Shown one piece after another: positions 36,901 through 51,900 of a stretch of 64,000 nucleotides of DNA. The stretch lies in contig NMRA01000105.1 in assembly GCA_002633005.1 (NCBI GenBank), forward strand, positions 126,001 to 190,000, in the 5' to 3' direction. Below the pieces are notes generated by a model. The model was not told where the DNA came from, made no database searches, and saw only the letters and a program-made list of their open reading frames with translations. Source of the DNA: Phoronis australis. Lineage: Eukaryota; Phoronida; Phoronidae. A program made the position numbers and the translations under genes. The first letter of the stretch is position 1. Every line of letters starts with the position of its first letter.

Positions 36901-39900
36901 GTTAAACACAAAACGTACAAATGATGGTTTCACACATCGACATCTGTGATAGAAGGGATGAGTTCTGGAGATGCAATAATCTCGCGAGTAAAGCTAATGC
37001 GATCATGTGCTGAGCTTGTAATTCATGGCGATATCTTGTAAAGACTGTAATGTGTAATCTTGCATTCAGAACACTAGGCTGCAGTATCAGCCATGATACT
37101 CCACATCGAATACACACAGCTGTTACATCACGACACATTGATACATCAGTATTCCAAATAAAGCAGTAATGGTTTCCTAAAGCCACTTTGAAGAGGTGGT
37201 AACATGATTTCTAAATTCAGTTGGTCTTTTTACCTGAAGATGGCTCGGGAAATGACCGATCGAAACATCGCACCAAAGTAAACAAGGTATAGAGGTTGGT
37301 AAAAATATACCAATAGAAGTAAAGCAGGAGTAGCTTGAGAATTCGACATCATAGAAACCAAGACATCATTTTCAATGCAGCATTCACAAGAACTTTTTCC
37401 TCAAAATCACCCAGTATCCATCAATTTCTGTCAATGGTGCAATCATCTGAGATACTCGCCGACACCAGCTACTAACGAAATGTGCGCAAGTTCACTAACA
37501 GCTCTTCTCCCAAAACAATCACCTAAAATACCTAAAACACTATTCAAAAAGAATAATCAAGTTCGCTACAACAACAAACAGTCGCAGCATGTTGATGCCT
37601 AGAGCAAACAATGATATTTTCAGATGGAGTCACACGCCTAGGAGACACTAAGACTAAATTACCTGATAGAGCATTCTGTGTTACACTTCTCAGTCTCTGC
37701 CTCTGGCTTGTCCTTATCTTGACACAGGCGTTCTGAGACTTGTTGATTGTCAGACTTACGGGTACACAAAACACGTCTGCTGCGCACACCTACAACAGAG
37801 GGCACCACCAGTCACAAGACAATGACCTTTAACTTTGCAGAGAAAGCTTTTAATAGCCTGACAGCAGAACAGCATCTGATTATATATCAAACTTATAAAA
37901 CCTGGCATTTATTTGCTACTTTTAGCCTTGACATTGATAATCAGTGTCATCTCACGTAATTACACAAACAGAAAAATTTTGACATCAATGGCTAGATATT
38001 AACAAACACTGTCTTAACATAGACAGAAATTATTTGTGGAGGCAAAAACATGGAAAAACTAAAAGGTGAGCATGACAGAAAGACTCAAAAACACAAACAA
38101 GTAATCTCAACTAAACAAAGGGAATACTGTACCACGACACTTTTTGTCACACTCTGTCCAGGGCCCCACCCCAGTGTCCCATTGGTACTGCTCAGGGGTG
38201 GGTTGGCGGCGAAGCGTGGGACGATGTCTGGGAAGATCATTGCCATGAGAGATTAGGTATTTGTAATGGATGTTGGGCGGGTTGAGTTCACCAACAGACA
38301 GTACCTGCAGAGATGAATGAAGTATTGAATTCACTTCACTTTATTTGACTCAAAAACTTCATTTAAATAAAGATTAAAGCTCAATTCAATTTTAATCACA
38401 AAAATTTTGAAGTTTGGTCAGCATGCCACCTGTTAGCCGCATCACATGACATATTAAATATAAGTCTGAAGAGATTTCTGCCCCTACTGGGACTCGCAAT
38501 ATACATTTCCACGCCAGTTTGATGAAGATCTGAAACTTTATTTCAGAATTATTCTTTGGTAACCAAATTCACAAACGATAAAACATTGATGAAACAATAA
38601 AGCCTGGTACCACAGCCAGAACCTGGTCTTCCTAACATTTCTTTCGCATCATTTATACACAGTGATTTTCCAACATGAAAAGAAATGAAACAATTAACAA
38701 ACTTTACACCATTTTTCATTGCAAGTTTTGCTTTTATAGCAAATAAACCCGCTTAACATTTTGCAGTTTAAACAGAACAAACTCACTCACCATGACAACC
38801 AGCCTGTCAGTCAGTTTCCGTGATATGTTCAGTGTCTCCAGCACATGGTTTGATCCACTGTAAGTCATCTTGACCCCATGATGGACCAAATCCTTTGAGA
38901 ACATGCTGACGACAAAGCCACCATTAAGAATGTAGTCCAAGGATTTTGTGCGCATGTTGATAACACCAAGAGCTGGAAGGTAAAAAATTAGCTAATGACA
39001 CACCTGAGGAACCCAATGCAGGTAAAATTGACAGTGACGTGGTGATCCTCCAACATTGGAATTTGCTAATGAGAACACATTAGTCCAATGAATTCAGTCC
39101 AGCCTCAGCCAAGCAAGAAACTTCAAAGATGAGGCACGATCAAGGGGGTAATGGTCTGATATTACGTGCCCAAATTTTGAGAACCAGTTTTCTCCACTAA
39201 ATAATGGGCATCAAACTAGTTCTCAAAATTCGGGCACCTTATATCAGACTATTGCCAAATCAAGGTGTCATAAGAAATAAAGAGTTCTTACGATGACGCA
39301 AGATCAAGGTGGTTTACCTAAATAGTTGTCATCTTCCTTCTTCCCATTGTGAGCAGTTTGTGTAATCTCAATATTGAGGGCGCCTCGCGGAAGAGTCACC
39401 ACAGAGTTGTAACCTGGCAACACAGAAATAGTCATTCAAAAATAAAAAGGAACAAAGCCACTAGACTGATAGAAGGTCCTTTCTTACAGAGCAAACCCAA
39501 ACTTCAAGACAAAGCATTGTACTGCCTCACGCTATGTACAGCAGGACACACCAATGCTCTCAAAAATGGCCGACTGTAGCGTAAGAAGCCAATTTAAACC
39601 TTACGGAAGCTGAAAGCTCTTTACACTTCACACACCTCAGTTTGCCGAAGATCAAAAAATGGTACTTGATTATTTCAATATTATTATAGTATTTTCTTGT
39701 TTACTTGTATCTGAATCTTACACTGGAGCAGAAATATAAATCATAAACATTTTTAAGTCTGCACTGCTGAATAAAGACTTTCTAAAACCGCTCTGACTCC
39801 GTGGTGTAATGTTTAAGGTGCTGGACTCGAATTATCTGTAATTTCAGAAGTCATGGGTTCAAATCCTGCCTCGGACAAAAAATCACACCATGAGTACCAC

Positions 39901-42900
39901 ATATCCGTGCTCGTTCTTCTAAGAACGCGTGAACACCAGACAATGGCTGGAGAATAGACCAACCGAAATGCCGTGACAGTGTTAATAGACAAGAGGTCGG
40001 TGTAAATAGACCAAGAGATTTTAATAATAGTTCTAATGAATAAAAGTCTGAAAAAAATCCTGGATTTGAGTTCCAGTCAAGGCAGAAATCTTTTCATTAG
40101 GTCATGTGATGTGGCCAACATGTGGCGTGCAGACCCGTCTTAAAAAAAGTTAGCGTTTTCATCTGCAATTAAAATCAACTGAATATTGAGTAAGCAATCC
40201 TAATCCATGTCCTGAACATTCCCTTTTAAGGATCCCACACGACCAAGACCAGTTTTATCCAATTCTTTCAGGCACAGCCTCTATTGTGAGTTAGTGATGC
40301 AGTTAAGATTATACGCCATGCTGCATATTACTTGACAAACTTTGAAAATTCAAGAACCACAGTCTAATTCTTATTCCTCTCATTTTATATTTTCAATTTA
40401 GTTTTCGTGTTCCAAAAAAAAAATGGAAAAATAGACCCTGGATGCATTCCAGCCTTCTTTTTAGATATGATCTGATAAAAAACAGTAATACCCTCACTAT
40501 ATGACCTAGTGAATAGAGTCATTCTATTGATGACTAGTCCCCTACTGGGAATGGAATGAGAATAGTACTGGTCAGGCATAACATTGAAAAAATTCAAGAT
40601 TTCTCCGAATGGATCCTTTACACCTCGTTTAAAGGATGTTTACAGCATGTCACTGTTAGTGAAAAAGTCATCATTGAAGTATGATATCTAGAAATACCTT
40701 TCATTCCTACGATACTGAACTAGATTAGTCTTGATTCAAATAATTACCATATTGGACTTGTCTATTGAATGAGCCTTCAACAAGGCGACATGAGGAGTTA
40801 TCTCCTCCGCATACACCACACTTGTCAAACTTGGTGTCAGATCCCAGTTGATGGTCACACCCGGCGTGCTGTAAAGAGTAATGATATAACTGCTGAATGA
40901 CACATAGACACCTGAAATGATGTGTCACATAACAGGTGGATGACACAAAGGCCAATATAATGACAGGTCCCATAACCAGTGGACTGCTCAATGACATGAA
41001 GACATGTGAAATGACGTGTCACATAATACCACGAAGACCAATAACATGACAGGTTTCAAAACCAGTGTACAAAATTTGGGCCGACAAAATGACACGCCAC
41101 ACCATCGAAGTCAAGCATAACACAATTCCAGTTAACACACAGATAAACAAAACAACACTTTTAAGAATTTAAGATCAACCAATGAATACAACAGTTAAGA
41201 CGCATCACAGCATCACTAGGACAGTGATACTGACAGTGGCTAACACAAGAAGACGTGAGTGAGTAACGACTGAACATCAAATCAAAAGCCATGTCATGAG
41301 CCTCGAATATTCCAGAAATGGCGATTTTCAGAGTGTTCTTGTCCCCTGAAATGTTTATCGCAGATAATGGAGAAGAGCTCTTACCCGGCAGACTCCATTA
41401 ACACAGATGTTAGTTGTGTCAGGAGTACATTTAGTACCATCCTTGACTTTAGCAGACAGTCGATAAAATGTAGAGCTGCCCGACACACGGCAGTACAACT
41501 TGCACCTATCTTGGCGAGCGACTGGAATAGAAATATTAACAAAAATCAAGTCTTCACATTATGATCGAGCAATAAAAGCCAAGAAAGGGAATAGTGCCGG
41601 TTGCAAGCAAAAGTGAATAAAATTACCATTAAAAACTATTTTGTCCAAGTAAGAGCTTCGAATCCTCATGCAGATAGCAAGAGTATACAATGTTGAATTT
41701 GTTATTACTATGGATGGGTGGGGGATAGATGAAAAGCCCAACGCGGGCCATTTGCAGTTTTTAGCAATATGAGCACTGCCCCAGAAATCGCTTTTGCATT
41801 ATATTCAGGTTCTCATTTACTCCCTTGCATACACTCATTAGTAAGACGGAGGTCAGAGGAGCAGGAGACACCTTTGTGCAACGCTCGAGTGTCTGCCAGC
41901 TAGGCCGGGATTTGAACTCGGGTCTCCGCAACGAGAGCCCGGAGCTGAAACCACTAAGCCACTCTGTCTCCTCATGGCTTTTTACAGCCATTGGAACATC
42001 CACCCGATTTGTCACAAACCTTGTCATCTTAGCTTAAAAAATCAGTCCATTACACAAGTAAACTGTAGGTGGCGCTAAACATTGTCCACTCTACTGCCAT
42101 GTTGTAGTACAACTTGTTTCAAAAGTCTGGCTGTGTATCTATACTAAAAACACCAATGAGTACCTACCACCAGCATATTTAGGAACCCATCGTACACCAG
42201 GTGTCAGGCCGTTAATATTGAAATGCTTGCCATCAAATTCGGAACACTGCTTCTCTCGGAAAGTCGGAGTGCCAGCTAGGCATTCATGTAGATTACAGGA
42301 CTTGTAGCGTACACGTCTGCCTATACAGAACTTACCGCCATGATTTGGTCTGAAAATATAAAAATATTATGCTTTAAAATTCAGACATAAGGTGTACTGT
42401 TCGCAACATCTTCTTTCAGCATCATAACCTATGATCAAGTTATGGTTCAAATCAACGTAATAAGTGTTGTCAAAAGTGGATATGTGTATAGCTTGACAAC
42501 CAATGATATGCAGCAAAGTAGATTCTCCTGATTCAACACTAGGTCCGTCAACAAAATAGAACTTTGTAAAGCAATGACTACCAGTAATGCTTTATACTCA
42601 AAACGTGCAATTGACTGAACAGTAACTAGTCCAACCATTTGTTCACCATCATCACGACAAATGCAGCGTCCTCTATCACCATAATGATGCGCCTTTAAAC
42701 CCATGGGCCTATATACGAATCAATGCCTTTTTCGCAACTTTTTCTTTACCAAAGTGGTTTCGCATTTCGGCGTATGTGCTTAAGTTTCGCATATAAGCCC
42801 AGGTTAAATGTTCCCTGCACACCTTAATTCGCATATAGGTGTACCTGTTTCAGCTACCAATGTGCCTCCTAATGGCAGTTTTTCACGTTTCCCTCTTTGT

Positions 42901-45900
42901 ATTCGGAGTTCCTTGGAGTAGTTTCCAGAAATTTGGTCACTAGTTTTGTACTAGCGTTTGCTGCATATCTAGGCCCATAGGTCTATATCCGAATTCGAGC
43001 CTTTTTGTACCCAAGTATTTCGTATATTGGTGCATGCGCCTAAGTTTTGCACATAAGTGCGGTTTCGCGCCCATGAGCCTAATGGCGCAGCAATCCCGAT
43101 GCAGGCAGAAATTTCCCCCACGCTGTCTGAGGTTTACAGAAACATTCCATTACAAGAGCCATTATTTCACAGAAAGGGTCAACATATCTCAGAAAATCTC
43201 CTCCTCATACTGCTGTGCCATTTTTCAGGAGTTTCCCTACCATGGAGACTGTATTGCTGTTTTCCAGATTTTCTATCATGAGTGAGCTTACCTTGCTAGT
43301 GCTGCCATCAATATGAATGCACCAAGGATTGCTCTTCATGAAACTGAGACAGGAACACAGAGCGTGACACCCCGTACAGTTTGTTAAGTTTTAAACTGGT
43401 CTCTCGCCATCATAAACATGAAAAAATCAACTTGGCCTATTTTAGGCCAAACACGCCATCTTACTTCCTAGACTTTGAATTCAATTTACAGATAACTACA
43501 GTTAGTTTTCAAAAAGATGACGATTTTAGTCGAAATTCACCTGGCTTGTCATAACTGGTCAAAACTGCCCCCAAAATAACAGTATCATTTTAAAAAATTT
43601 GTGGATTTTCAACAAGAAATATTAGCTTTTTGACACTACGGCAGAAACACTTACGGTGGATTGTTACACCTGCGTACTGAGGCACGTATCCCTCCGCCAC
43701 ACTCGCGTGAACAGGGACCCCAATCTTGCCAAGGGCTCCAGTCTCCTATGATAGGATTGGGGCGTGCTCTTTTGGCAACACACTTTCCTTTCATGCACCA
43801 CTGAAACAAAACACACAGAGATATAATAAGCTCAGACCGAGGACTTAATAAAAATAGAGGCTTAAAGGCATAGACCCAGATTTTCCGTTCCTAACAGCTC
43901 TGTGTCCAAAACAGTTTGGAAAATATAATACATACATTCACTATGTGAAACAAGAACTGCATCACACATTATGTAGTCAGGTCACATTTTGTCTTTCCAA
44001 TATACAACTATCTAAGTTGTTAATTTTACAATACAGAAGACCTTCAGTTCAAAGTGCGCAGCATACTTAAGGAAATTATATCAAAATCACAATGCAGTTA
44101 CCAATCTGAGTAAAAATCATGAATGAACTACAGGTCCACACTGTTTGCCTTCTTTTTCAAAGCAAAGGTTGGCGGCCAAAACGAGACAGTAAATTTTCAC
44201 TTATTTTACACAACTTAGTAGAAACCTGCAATTTCATTGTCAGTTCTTTCAACATAAAAAAGAACACAAAAATTAACCATAATTTACTTGTGTGAAGAGT
44301 TGAATAGTTGTCGTAAAATCGTCGGGTGATATTTTGTTTATTTGAAGCAGGCAAGTTTTAGCTGTGAAAAAGGGAAGATTGTGAAAAATATCCAATAAAT
44401 TACCCTATCCCTTCAGCTTCAGCACACATGCGCATAATGGAGTTGACCACTATGGCAGCTCATTAAACCAGAGATTAAGCTGGGAAGCAAAATCAAATAA
44501 ATACAACACAAAGCCACAAACTCCTAACGATAATTGTACCCAAAACGTGGAAAGAAAAGAACACTTCAAAAGAAAAAGTTAGTGACGAGGACAAGCAGAA
44601 GAATGGTACTTCAGTTAATCAACTCCTCAGACCCCGAGTACCACCACACGATAAGATGTGAGCAGCTTCACAGCTTTCATATTTCACCTTACTGGTATAT
44701 TTTTCATCTGGCTAGTTTAGGGTCTATAGTGCATTTCTAGTACGTTCAGCTAAAAAAATCAACAAACTGCATAATCATCAACTGAGATGTCAATGAATAA
44801 TGTTACACATATTGTGTAGCTTCCACCCAGCAAGAAAGCATTTGTGTGTTTAATTAGCCAGAAATAAAAAATACCAGGGCCAGGGTACACACGTGGATTG
44901 CACGTTTCTCATTGCAAACATGGAAATCACAATATCAGCTGTTGCAAGAATGTGATGTTGCACATCCCACTTAGCTACACTCTAAGGTACAACAATGTCT
45001 TACCTTTAGCCTGGTCTCAGGAAAAAAGAGGAAAGTAAAGTTATCATATTTGCGAAATTGTATGCTTCAGATCGCCTGATGACATCGAGACCAACTAATA
45101 TATGTGCGCAGCATTCCAAAGGCCATTTTGGAAAATGGTTAGATTTCCAAACTTTGATTATTTCCAGGTAATGAATTACCAACACAGGCTTACTTAAAAA
45201 TCATTATACCTTTTCATGTGCCATGTTAAGTACATAATTATGAACAACATCCTTTAAAGAAAATACTTGAATACATTACAACCATACCATTCATAAACAA
45301 ACTGGCACCAACATTTTGACCAGCACACATTAATACCCTTCCAAGTAGTTGTCGACATCTACGGGACTGGGTACATGCACATATATGCACGTGCATACTG
45401 TACATATACGCAGATGTTTAAGCATATGTACGCATATGCATGCATGTGTCTACATGCCAACATTTGGGTATACATGGTCTTTAAACTGCCTCCAGTAGTA
45501 TCCCTCTCACCAAAAGTGTACACCACTAACATAACATACATAGGCCTATGCACTGGCATATGTGCATAACAAGCATATGCACACATGTTTAAGCACGTCA
45601 TGTATGCATATTTACGTCCGAGTGGATACACATTATATATTACTTAACTGTCACCATTCGTATCCATATGGCTAAAGGCATACAGCACTAAAATAACACA
45701 CATTGGGCTATACATATGCACACGCAAACATACACACGCATACATACATTCCTGCTCATTACCTTATGACTGCCACACTTTGTCCCATCTGCCCAAGGCA
45801 TGTGCTGAGTACGACACCCATAAGCCAAGTTACTGCACCAAAGTCTGGCACACTTAGGCTGAAATAAAAACAAAACTCTTGGACCACTGTTTGCTAACAT

Positions 45901-48900
45901 AATAATAAACACAGCTAAAAATAAAACAAAAGACAGTCAAGAAATTTATTTCCTTACATACTCATCGTGAGTACCCTACAAACAGATTTTGTGATCAACA
46001 TGGCCAGGGAAGAGACACTGCATGCCGACCACCTGTGACTCAGCCCATTGATCAAACTAATTATGTGTCCGGATACTGGACTGTTTGCACACCCTGATTT
46101 TTTTCCATTCTGCATATCTGACCAAAATTACTGAAAAGCTAAAATTTAAAGCTAACTTCCACTTGCAAATAAGTCTTAAGAGCCTTGCACAACATACGAT
46201 AAATGAAAACAAATGAAGGACAACACTCCCTTTTTATTTCTTTTACTATAAAACGATAAATCAAAATGCATGAAGGACAACACTCAACTTTTATTTCTTT
46301 TACAATCTAGCTATGTTTAAAAGCACATAACATTTTCAATTTGCAGCCAACAAACCTCATTCTGAGTATTAGTTTCCACTTCTTCACTAACGAAACCTCA
46401 AAGATCAAAAACAAATATATCCTGTATAATATCATTATACTGGTGAGCAGTATCCTTCATGACATTATTCAAGACATGAAATATCATTGCTTAAGGTGAT
46501 CAAAAGTTATAGCAAGAGTTACACACAACATCTTGTCTTGAAAAACATGTCAGAGTTATACACAATGTATCAATATTTGTCTGAAGAGTTGCAAACAATT
46601 TTTAAACTTTATAACAGAAATTTATGTAGTTGTACAAATATAATTTAGACAAAACTTTTGACACAACTGCACACATATGCATAGTTTAGACAAAACTTTT
46701 GACACAACTTTACACAAACATGTAGTTTAGACAATACTTGTCACTGTAACAAAGCTTTTGACTCTGCTGTGCATAACGAACACACACAATGCAATTAATT
46801 TAATGGTACTCGGTGCTATTATTGATACAAACTTCAACTAAAAACAGATATGAACAGGCACCAGCCTACTATCCACTTACCATGTATTTGCAGATGCTGG
46901 ACTGTCTACCAAAGACCAACTGACATTGTTGATCAGCGGTGTAGAACTCTCCAGGGAAGAAGCTGGACGCCTTGCTCAGTTTCACGTCATACTTGTGTAC
47001 TGGTGGTTTGTCCCTAAGACAAGCTCCTCTCCCACTACTGAAAAACGTCAAGGGAAGAGTGGTTAATTTGAAAATATGATTTAATTTGCGAGTCAAGTTA
47101 AAATTGAGTCCCCGGTATGAGAAATGTATTCAGTACTTAGCTCACATCACAATTATTCAAAGTAAGCACCATAAATTTAGTAAATTTTTGACAATTTAAG
47201 AAAAAACAGTAAACAAATGAGCCAAGACTAAGCTAAGTATGACAGCTGCCCTGAAATCGACTTTTTTAACATTGCGCTGAACAATTCAAAATGAGATGTA
47301 CAACCAGATGACAACGGTTACTGCTGAACTAACCCTCAACATCAGTCATGGCCCAGAACTAATGAGAATGGGAGGTTTAAGCGATGGGATTTTATAGTGA
47401 TTTTTAATTTTTTGAGATGGTCTTCCACCAAAGAAAGTTCATTTCATGCCTGCAAGAATGTCACATAATAGAAAGTATGTTAGATCTTTGTCAATTCACC
47501 TATCGCCAGGATTTTGAGCGACAGCTTAACTGACCAATCAGAATGCAGCACTCTTGACACACCTTAGTTTCCAAGCTGTCATTTTACCCGACAAACAACA
47601 TGTTGCCAGGTATAGCCTATTGTTGGTTTGTCGACATTTCACAAGCGGGAGCGGGGCAGAGCTTGCGATAGGTTAATTCGGCCTCTCTTGGGAACATCTG
47701 ACATTGAATCAGGTAGAAGTCACCCTAATTCTCTCGCTGTACTAAAGCTCTGTATTGTATGCTTGCTACTGCACTCACATTCTCAGAACACACTAGCTCC
47801 CCCTTTTGCTGATACTCACTCCAGAAATTCTGTCATGTACAGACTACTACATTTAGACCACGTCCAGGGGTCAGAGTTGAAGTCTAACGTGGGCGACATA
47901 ACGTTGAGGTACTCTGCCTTCTTGGTGCCACCATGAGGACACTTTTTACTGTCGTCATGAGGTAGATTGAACCTAGAGAGAGAGAGAGAGAAATCAAAGC
48001 ATTAAATGGACAGTAAACCGTTTTGATAATTTCCACCAATCCATGTTCTGTCACTTGCTAATGCATCACTGGCATCAACCCTCCAAGTTAAAAGCAGGAA
48101 TCAACTAAAAACTCATCTTCCCTACGTCACAAACTGGATATTGTGGTCCTTGGTAGGTGATCTTTCCTCACAGTTGCCGTGTAATTCGTTAAAAGCGTAG
48201 GTCACACTTTCCCTTTTAGCAGACTCAGAAAGGGGTTTTCAGACTTTCCTCCAAACTTACAAGGGTTGTCGAGGATTACAGAGCGTTAGTTTGTTTCAGA
48301 GAACTAAACAGGAAGGTCGTTTTTAGTATCTATTAATAGGCCAAAATCTGGTTTGGTATACTTTTCAGAAGAATGTTTTGAACTTATGATTATATTATGA
48401 CACTGGCATTTGGCCTTGCCTTTAAATAAGTCTGACAATTCATTTTCAAAATTAAATGAGACAGCTTGCGTGATGCATTAATTGGATTCACAAATTAGAC
48501 TTCTGACATAAAAAAACTTGGAGTTTGTTATTGCTCGTGACTAAGCTGAGCAAGTTATCACAGTGTGTCATTTTATGCGCTATCAGTTGTTTCCAAGCCC
48601 ATAAACCATTTATCATCAGTGTATGGAATAGGTTAAAGATGCTATGCCTCATCAAAACTGTGACTTCCTGGAGAACTGTGTGTACAGGTATTATCAGGAA
48701 AAGGAACAATTTGTAAATAAGATGTGGTTTTAAAGAAAACACCACAACTGATACACTAAAAACAAGTGTGAACATATAGAAAACCCTAGTGACTTCAAAT
48801 ACTACGCACGAGTTATTTGATGGAGACATGAACAAATAATTATAATAGGGTAACGATGAAATATTACCATACTCATTTACATGAAAATAGTCTCGGAAAA

Positions 48901-51900
48901 CGAGACTTTCACAAGATTGTAATGGTAACTGGTTCTCAGATGTTTTCCAACACATCACATAACCCAGGATTGTTTGCAAACTGTTAAGTTCAGCAAAACG
49001 TGGCCTATATCAACAGTTCATTTTGAACGGAACGGTGGTTTCAAGCTGCTTTGGGAATGAGGCTTTAAAACAAATTTAATGCTAACACAATGTGACAAAC
49101 AAAAATTAAAGTAAGATTTTTATGAAGTGAAGACGTCTTGGCCCCAACTTCATCCATAGAAATACAAAAACAAGCAACAAAGTAAACACAGATGAGAAGC
49201 CTTGCCATACTCTTACATGTGTCCGAGCTCATGAGCGATGGTGAATGCTGCACTCAGTCCATTGTCCTCAATGATAGAGCAACTTTTTGTCGAGTCACAC
49301 AAACCTCCGAGTTCCGCTAGACCCAGGGTGTCACACTTAACAGCCGTTCGGCACAGATCATGTCTGCAACAGGCATAAAACAACTTGCAATCACATACAA
49401 CACAGTAGAAAGGTCACACATACTTTTTCAAGTGTGGTCTGCATGTCACCTGTTGGCCACACCACGTAACCTAATGAACATAGGTCAGAAAAGATTTATA
49501 TCCCAACCGGGACTCGAACCCTGGACCTTCTGCTAACTGTGCAGACCACTGAGCCATAAGGACCACCAGTCAAACACAAAAATCCAATCAGACTTAGCAG
49601 TGGGCATCCTGGCCATTAACTCGTGAGTGTATATATGTGGCAGGACAGCTCTTGCCCATTACCGCGAGTCACTGTTCATATTCTGATGTCCATTGTGACG
49701 TCTACTTCATGCTGTTTGCTGGCTAGTCATTGATATGCGAATGTCCATGCGGGTTATCTGGAGACCTCGTGGTTTGAGTCAGTCTTGAATAGGAATTGGT
49801 GTGGCTGTATCGTTGATATAAGGGCAATATATGATTTAACTGCAGTCTACTTATTTATTTCTGAAATGCAAACTCGTGACATAAGAATATGTAAATCTTG
49901 AATTGGCGCAGAAGTATAGAGAAGTGTTGTTTGGCCAACTTCCTTCAATTTCCTGTAAGACAGGTGTGGTTTTAACGAGGCAATATCGCCAAAACTTAGA
50001 CGTAACAGATTTCTTTTGACATATAAGGTAGATTTGAAGTTTCAAAACGGTATTTTTCAGCACCTAAGTCTTAGTTGTTTTTAATAAATTTCTCCAAATA
50101 ACACTTAACAATTGGCAGTTACACAATATATATAAATACTCAAGTGTGCCTGCTATCAAGGGAATGTTCAAACCTAAGAGATGAGAGGCCAATTTCCGAG
50201 AATTCAGAAGCTGAAAATCTGAGCAAGTTGCATAACTGTAGTTCAGAAATTTTTACGACTTACAATTATTAGCCAAGTATGAGAAGATGAAAGCTTCACT
50301 TCCAGTGAGAAGGGAAATGATTACAGCAACTAGGCATTTAGAATGCCTCCTAACAAACACAAATCCTTTGATTTTAACGGACCCCTCTACTATTACAATT
50401 AACAAGGAAACATGGCGGTAGATCACAAAACTTTGAAGGCTCCTGCACAAGAACTGAAACTTTCACATGAAAACTCTGAATTATCTTCACCTTGAGTTAA
50501 GGGTCAATTTTGCACCAAATTTTGAATTGACAAAACTTATGACAAAGATCGGTCATACCTAGCAGAACATAAGCACATTACTGTTTCCTGATGGACATTT
50601 TTTGTGGTAACCTTTGACGTTTCAAAAACATCTACGCCTACAATTAATATGAGTGCGGGTAACCAAACTGGCAACAAATTTTCTCAGTCGAACCTTTCTT
50701 GCATCAGACTAAACTGTGCTCGCTCGTGGCTTCTTTTTGTGTCATTTGAGGCAATTAAGACAAAAAGATGCCTACTAAGCTTGAAAACAGGTGAGAAATA
50801 AAATTAACGAAATGATCATCCTGCAATCCATTTCTTGATGGTGCTGCCGTACCTTCTATTGATAAAAGTACCATCAGATTCACCCCTCCTCTATCCAATA
50901 TGCAATCTGCATCTTTCTACTCTAACGTAGAGTCTTATAAATCTCCATGGAGCCCAAGAAACTGAAATCTACCCCAAAAATTTTAAAGGAGGGTCCACTG
51001 GACCTCACAGCTTGAGAGTGAAAGGTGAGCATAGTCTCCTTACTTGGTGAGTAATACTGCAGCGTCGTGATGATAAATATGATCGTCACCCTCTGCATTG
51101 TTCTCCGATTGCCATTCGCAGAAATCGTGAAGCGTCGCCGCGGCATTGCTAGATATTACTGGACCGTCTTCCTCTCTCTCGATCACATACAGCTTGGTTA
51201 TAACTATGTTGACATGGTTTCCTATACTTGAGTGTTTATATATATTATTTACCTGAAAAGAAGAATGGAGATCATATAGCAAACATTCTCATCTTTTCGT
51301 ACAGAAAGTTCATGAGTTATTATACACATAGGTGGATCCAACGACGTTGTTACAGGAGTCTGTGGCCAGTTGCATGAAACAGTCCCAAATAGGGACTCAA
51401 CTAAGGTCCCTAAGTCTTTTTGCGGATTTGTGTCTTTATGGACTCACAGATGCAATATTTTTCTATCACTTCATCTTTAGTATGAGCTCCTCTTTGTTTA
51501 ATGACTTTTTCTAATAATATAAATAAAAACTGAACCCAGAATTCATTGAAAATAAATAGGGACTCAGTCCTTAAATTGGGGGTGTTGCATGAAAAGATAG
51601 GCTAATTATTTTCGATTATATTAACAATTTAACGTAGAGTTCACTTTTGATTTGTATCAAAGTCAAAAGATAACTTAATGATGAAACTAAAACAATACAA
51701 GAAAGGGCAATCAATGTTTTCACAAGTCCACAAATACGCAGTAGATTTAGGGAACTTAGTTGAGTCCCTAATTGGGAACGTTTCATGCAACCGGCACTGG
51801 ACACCTTTTTTCCCTTGATTTTACCGATATCAAATCTAGATTTTTCAAGTTGTTGACTTAGACCCCCTTTTTATAAAACCTTGATCCAAGCCCTACCTTT

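Noticed and set aside
37544-37789. Minus-strand frame of 81 codons over exon n
   Set aside because: The frame forced by the preceding donor is different and gives the TSP1 cysteines; this one does not.
41886-41974. Possible real tRNA gene (minus strand)
   Set aside because: It has A and B boxes, but the acceptor stem does not pair and it is followed by a SINE-like tail.
48488-48979. 163-codon minus-strand frame, the second longest in the window
   Set aside because: Intronic and AT-rich, with hydrophobic composition, no family resemblance and no place in the ADAMTS exon chain.
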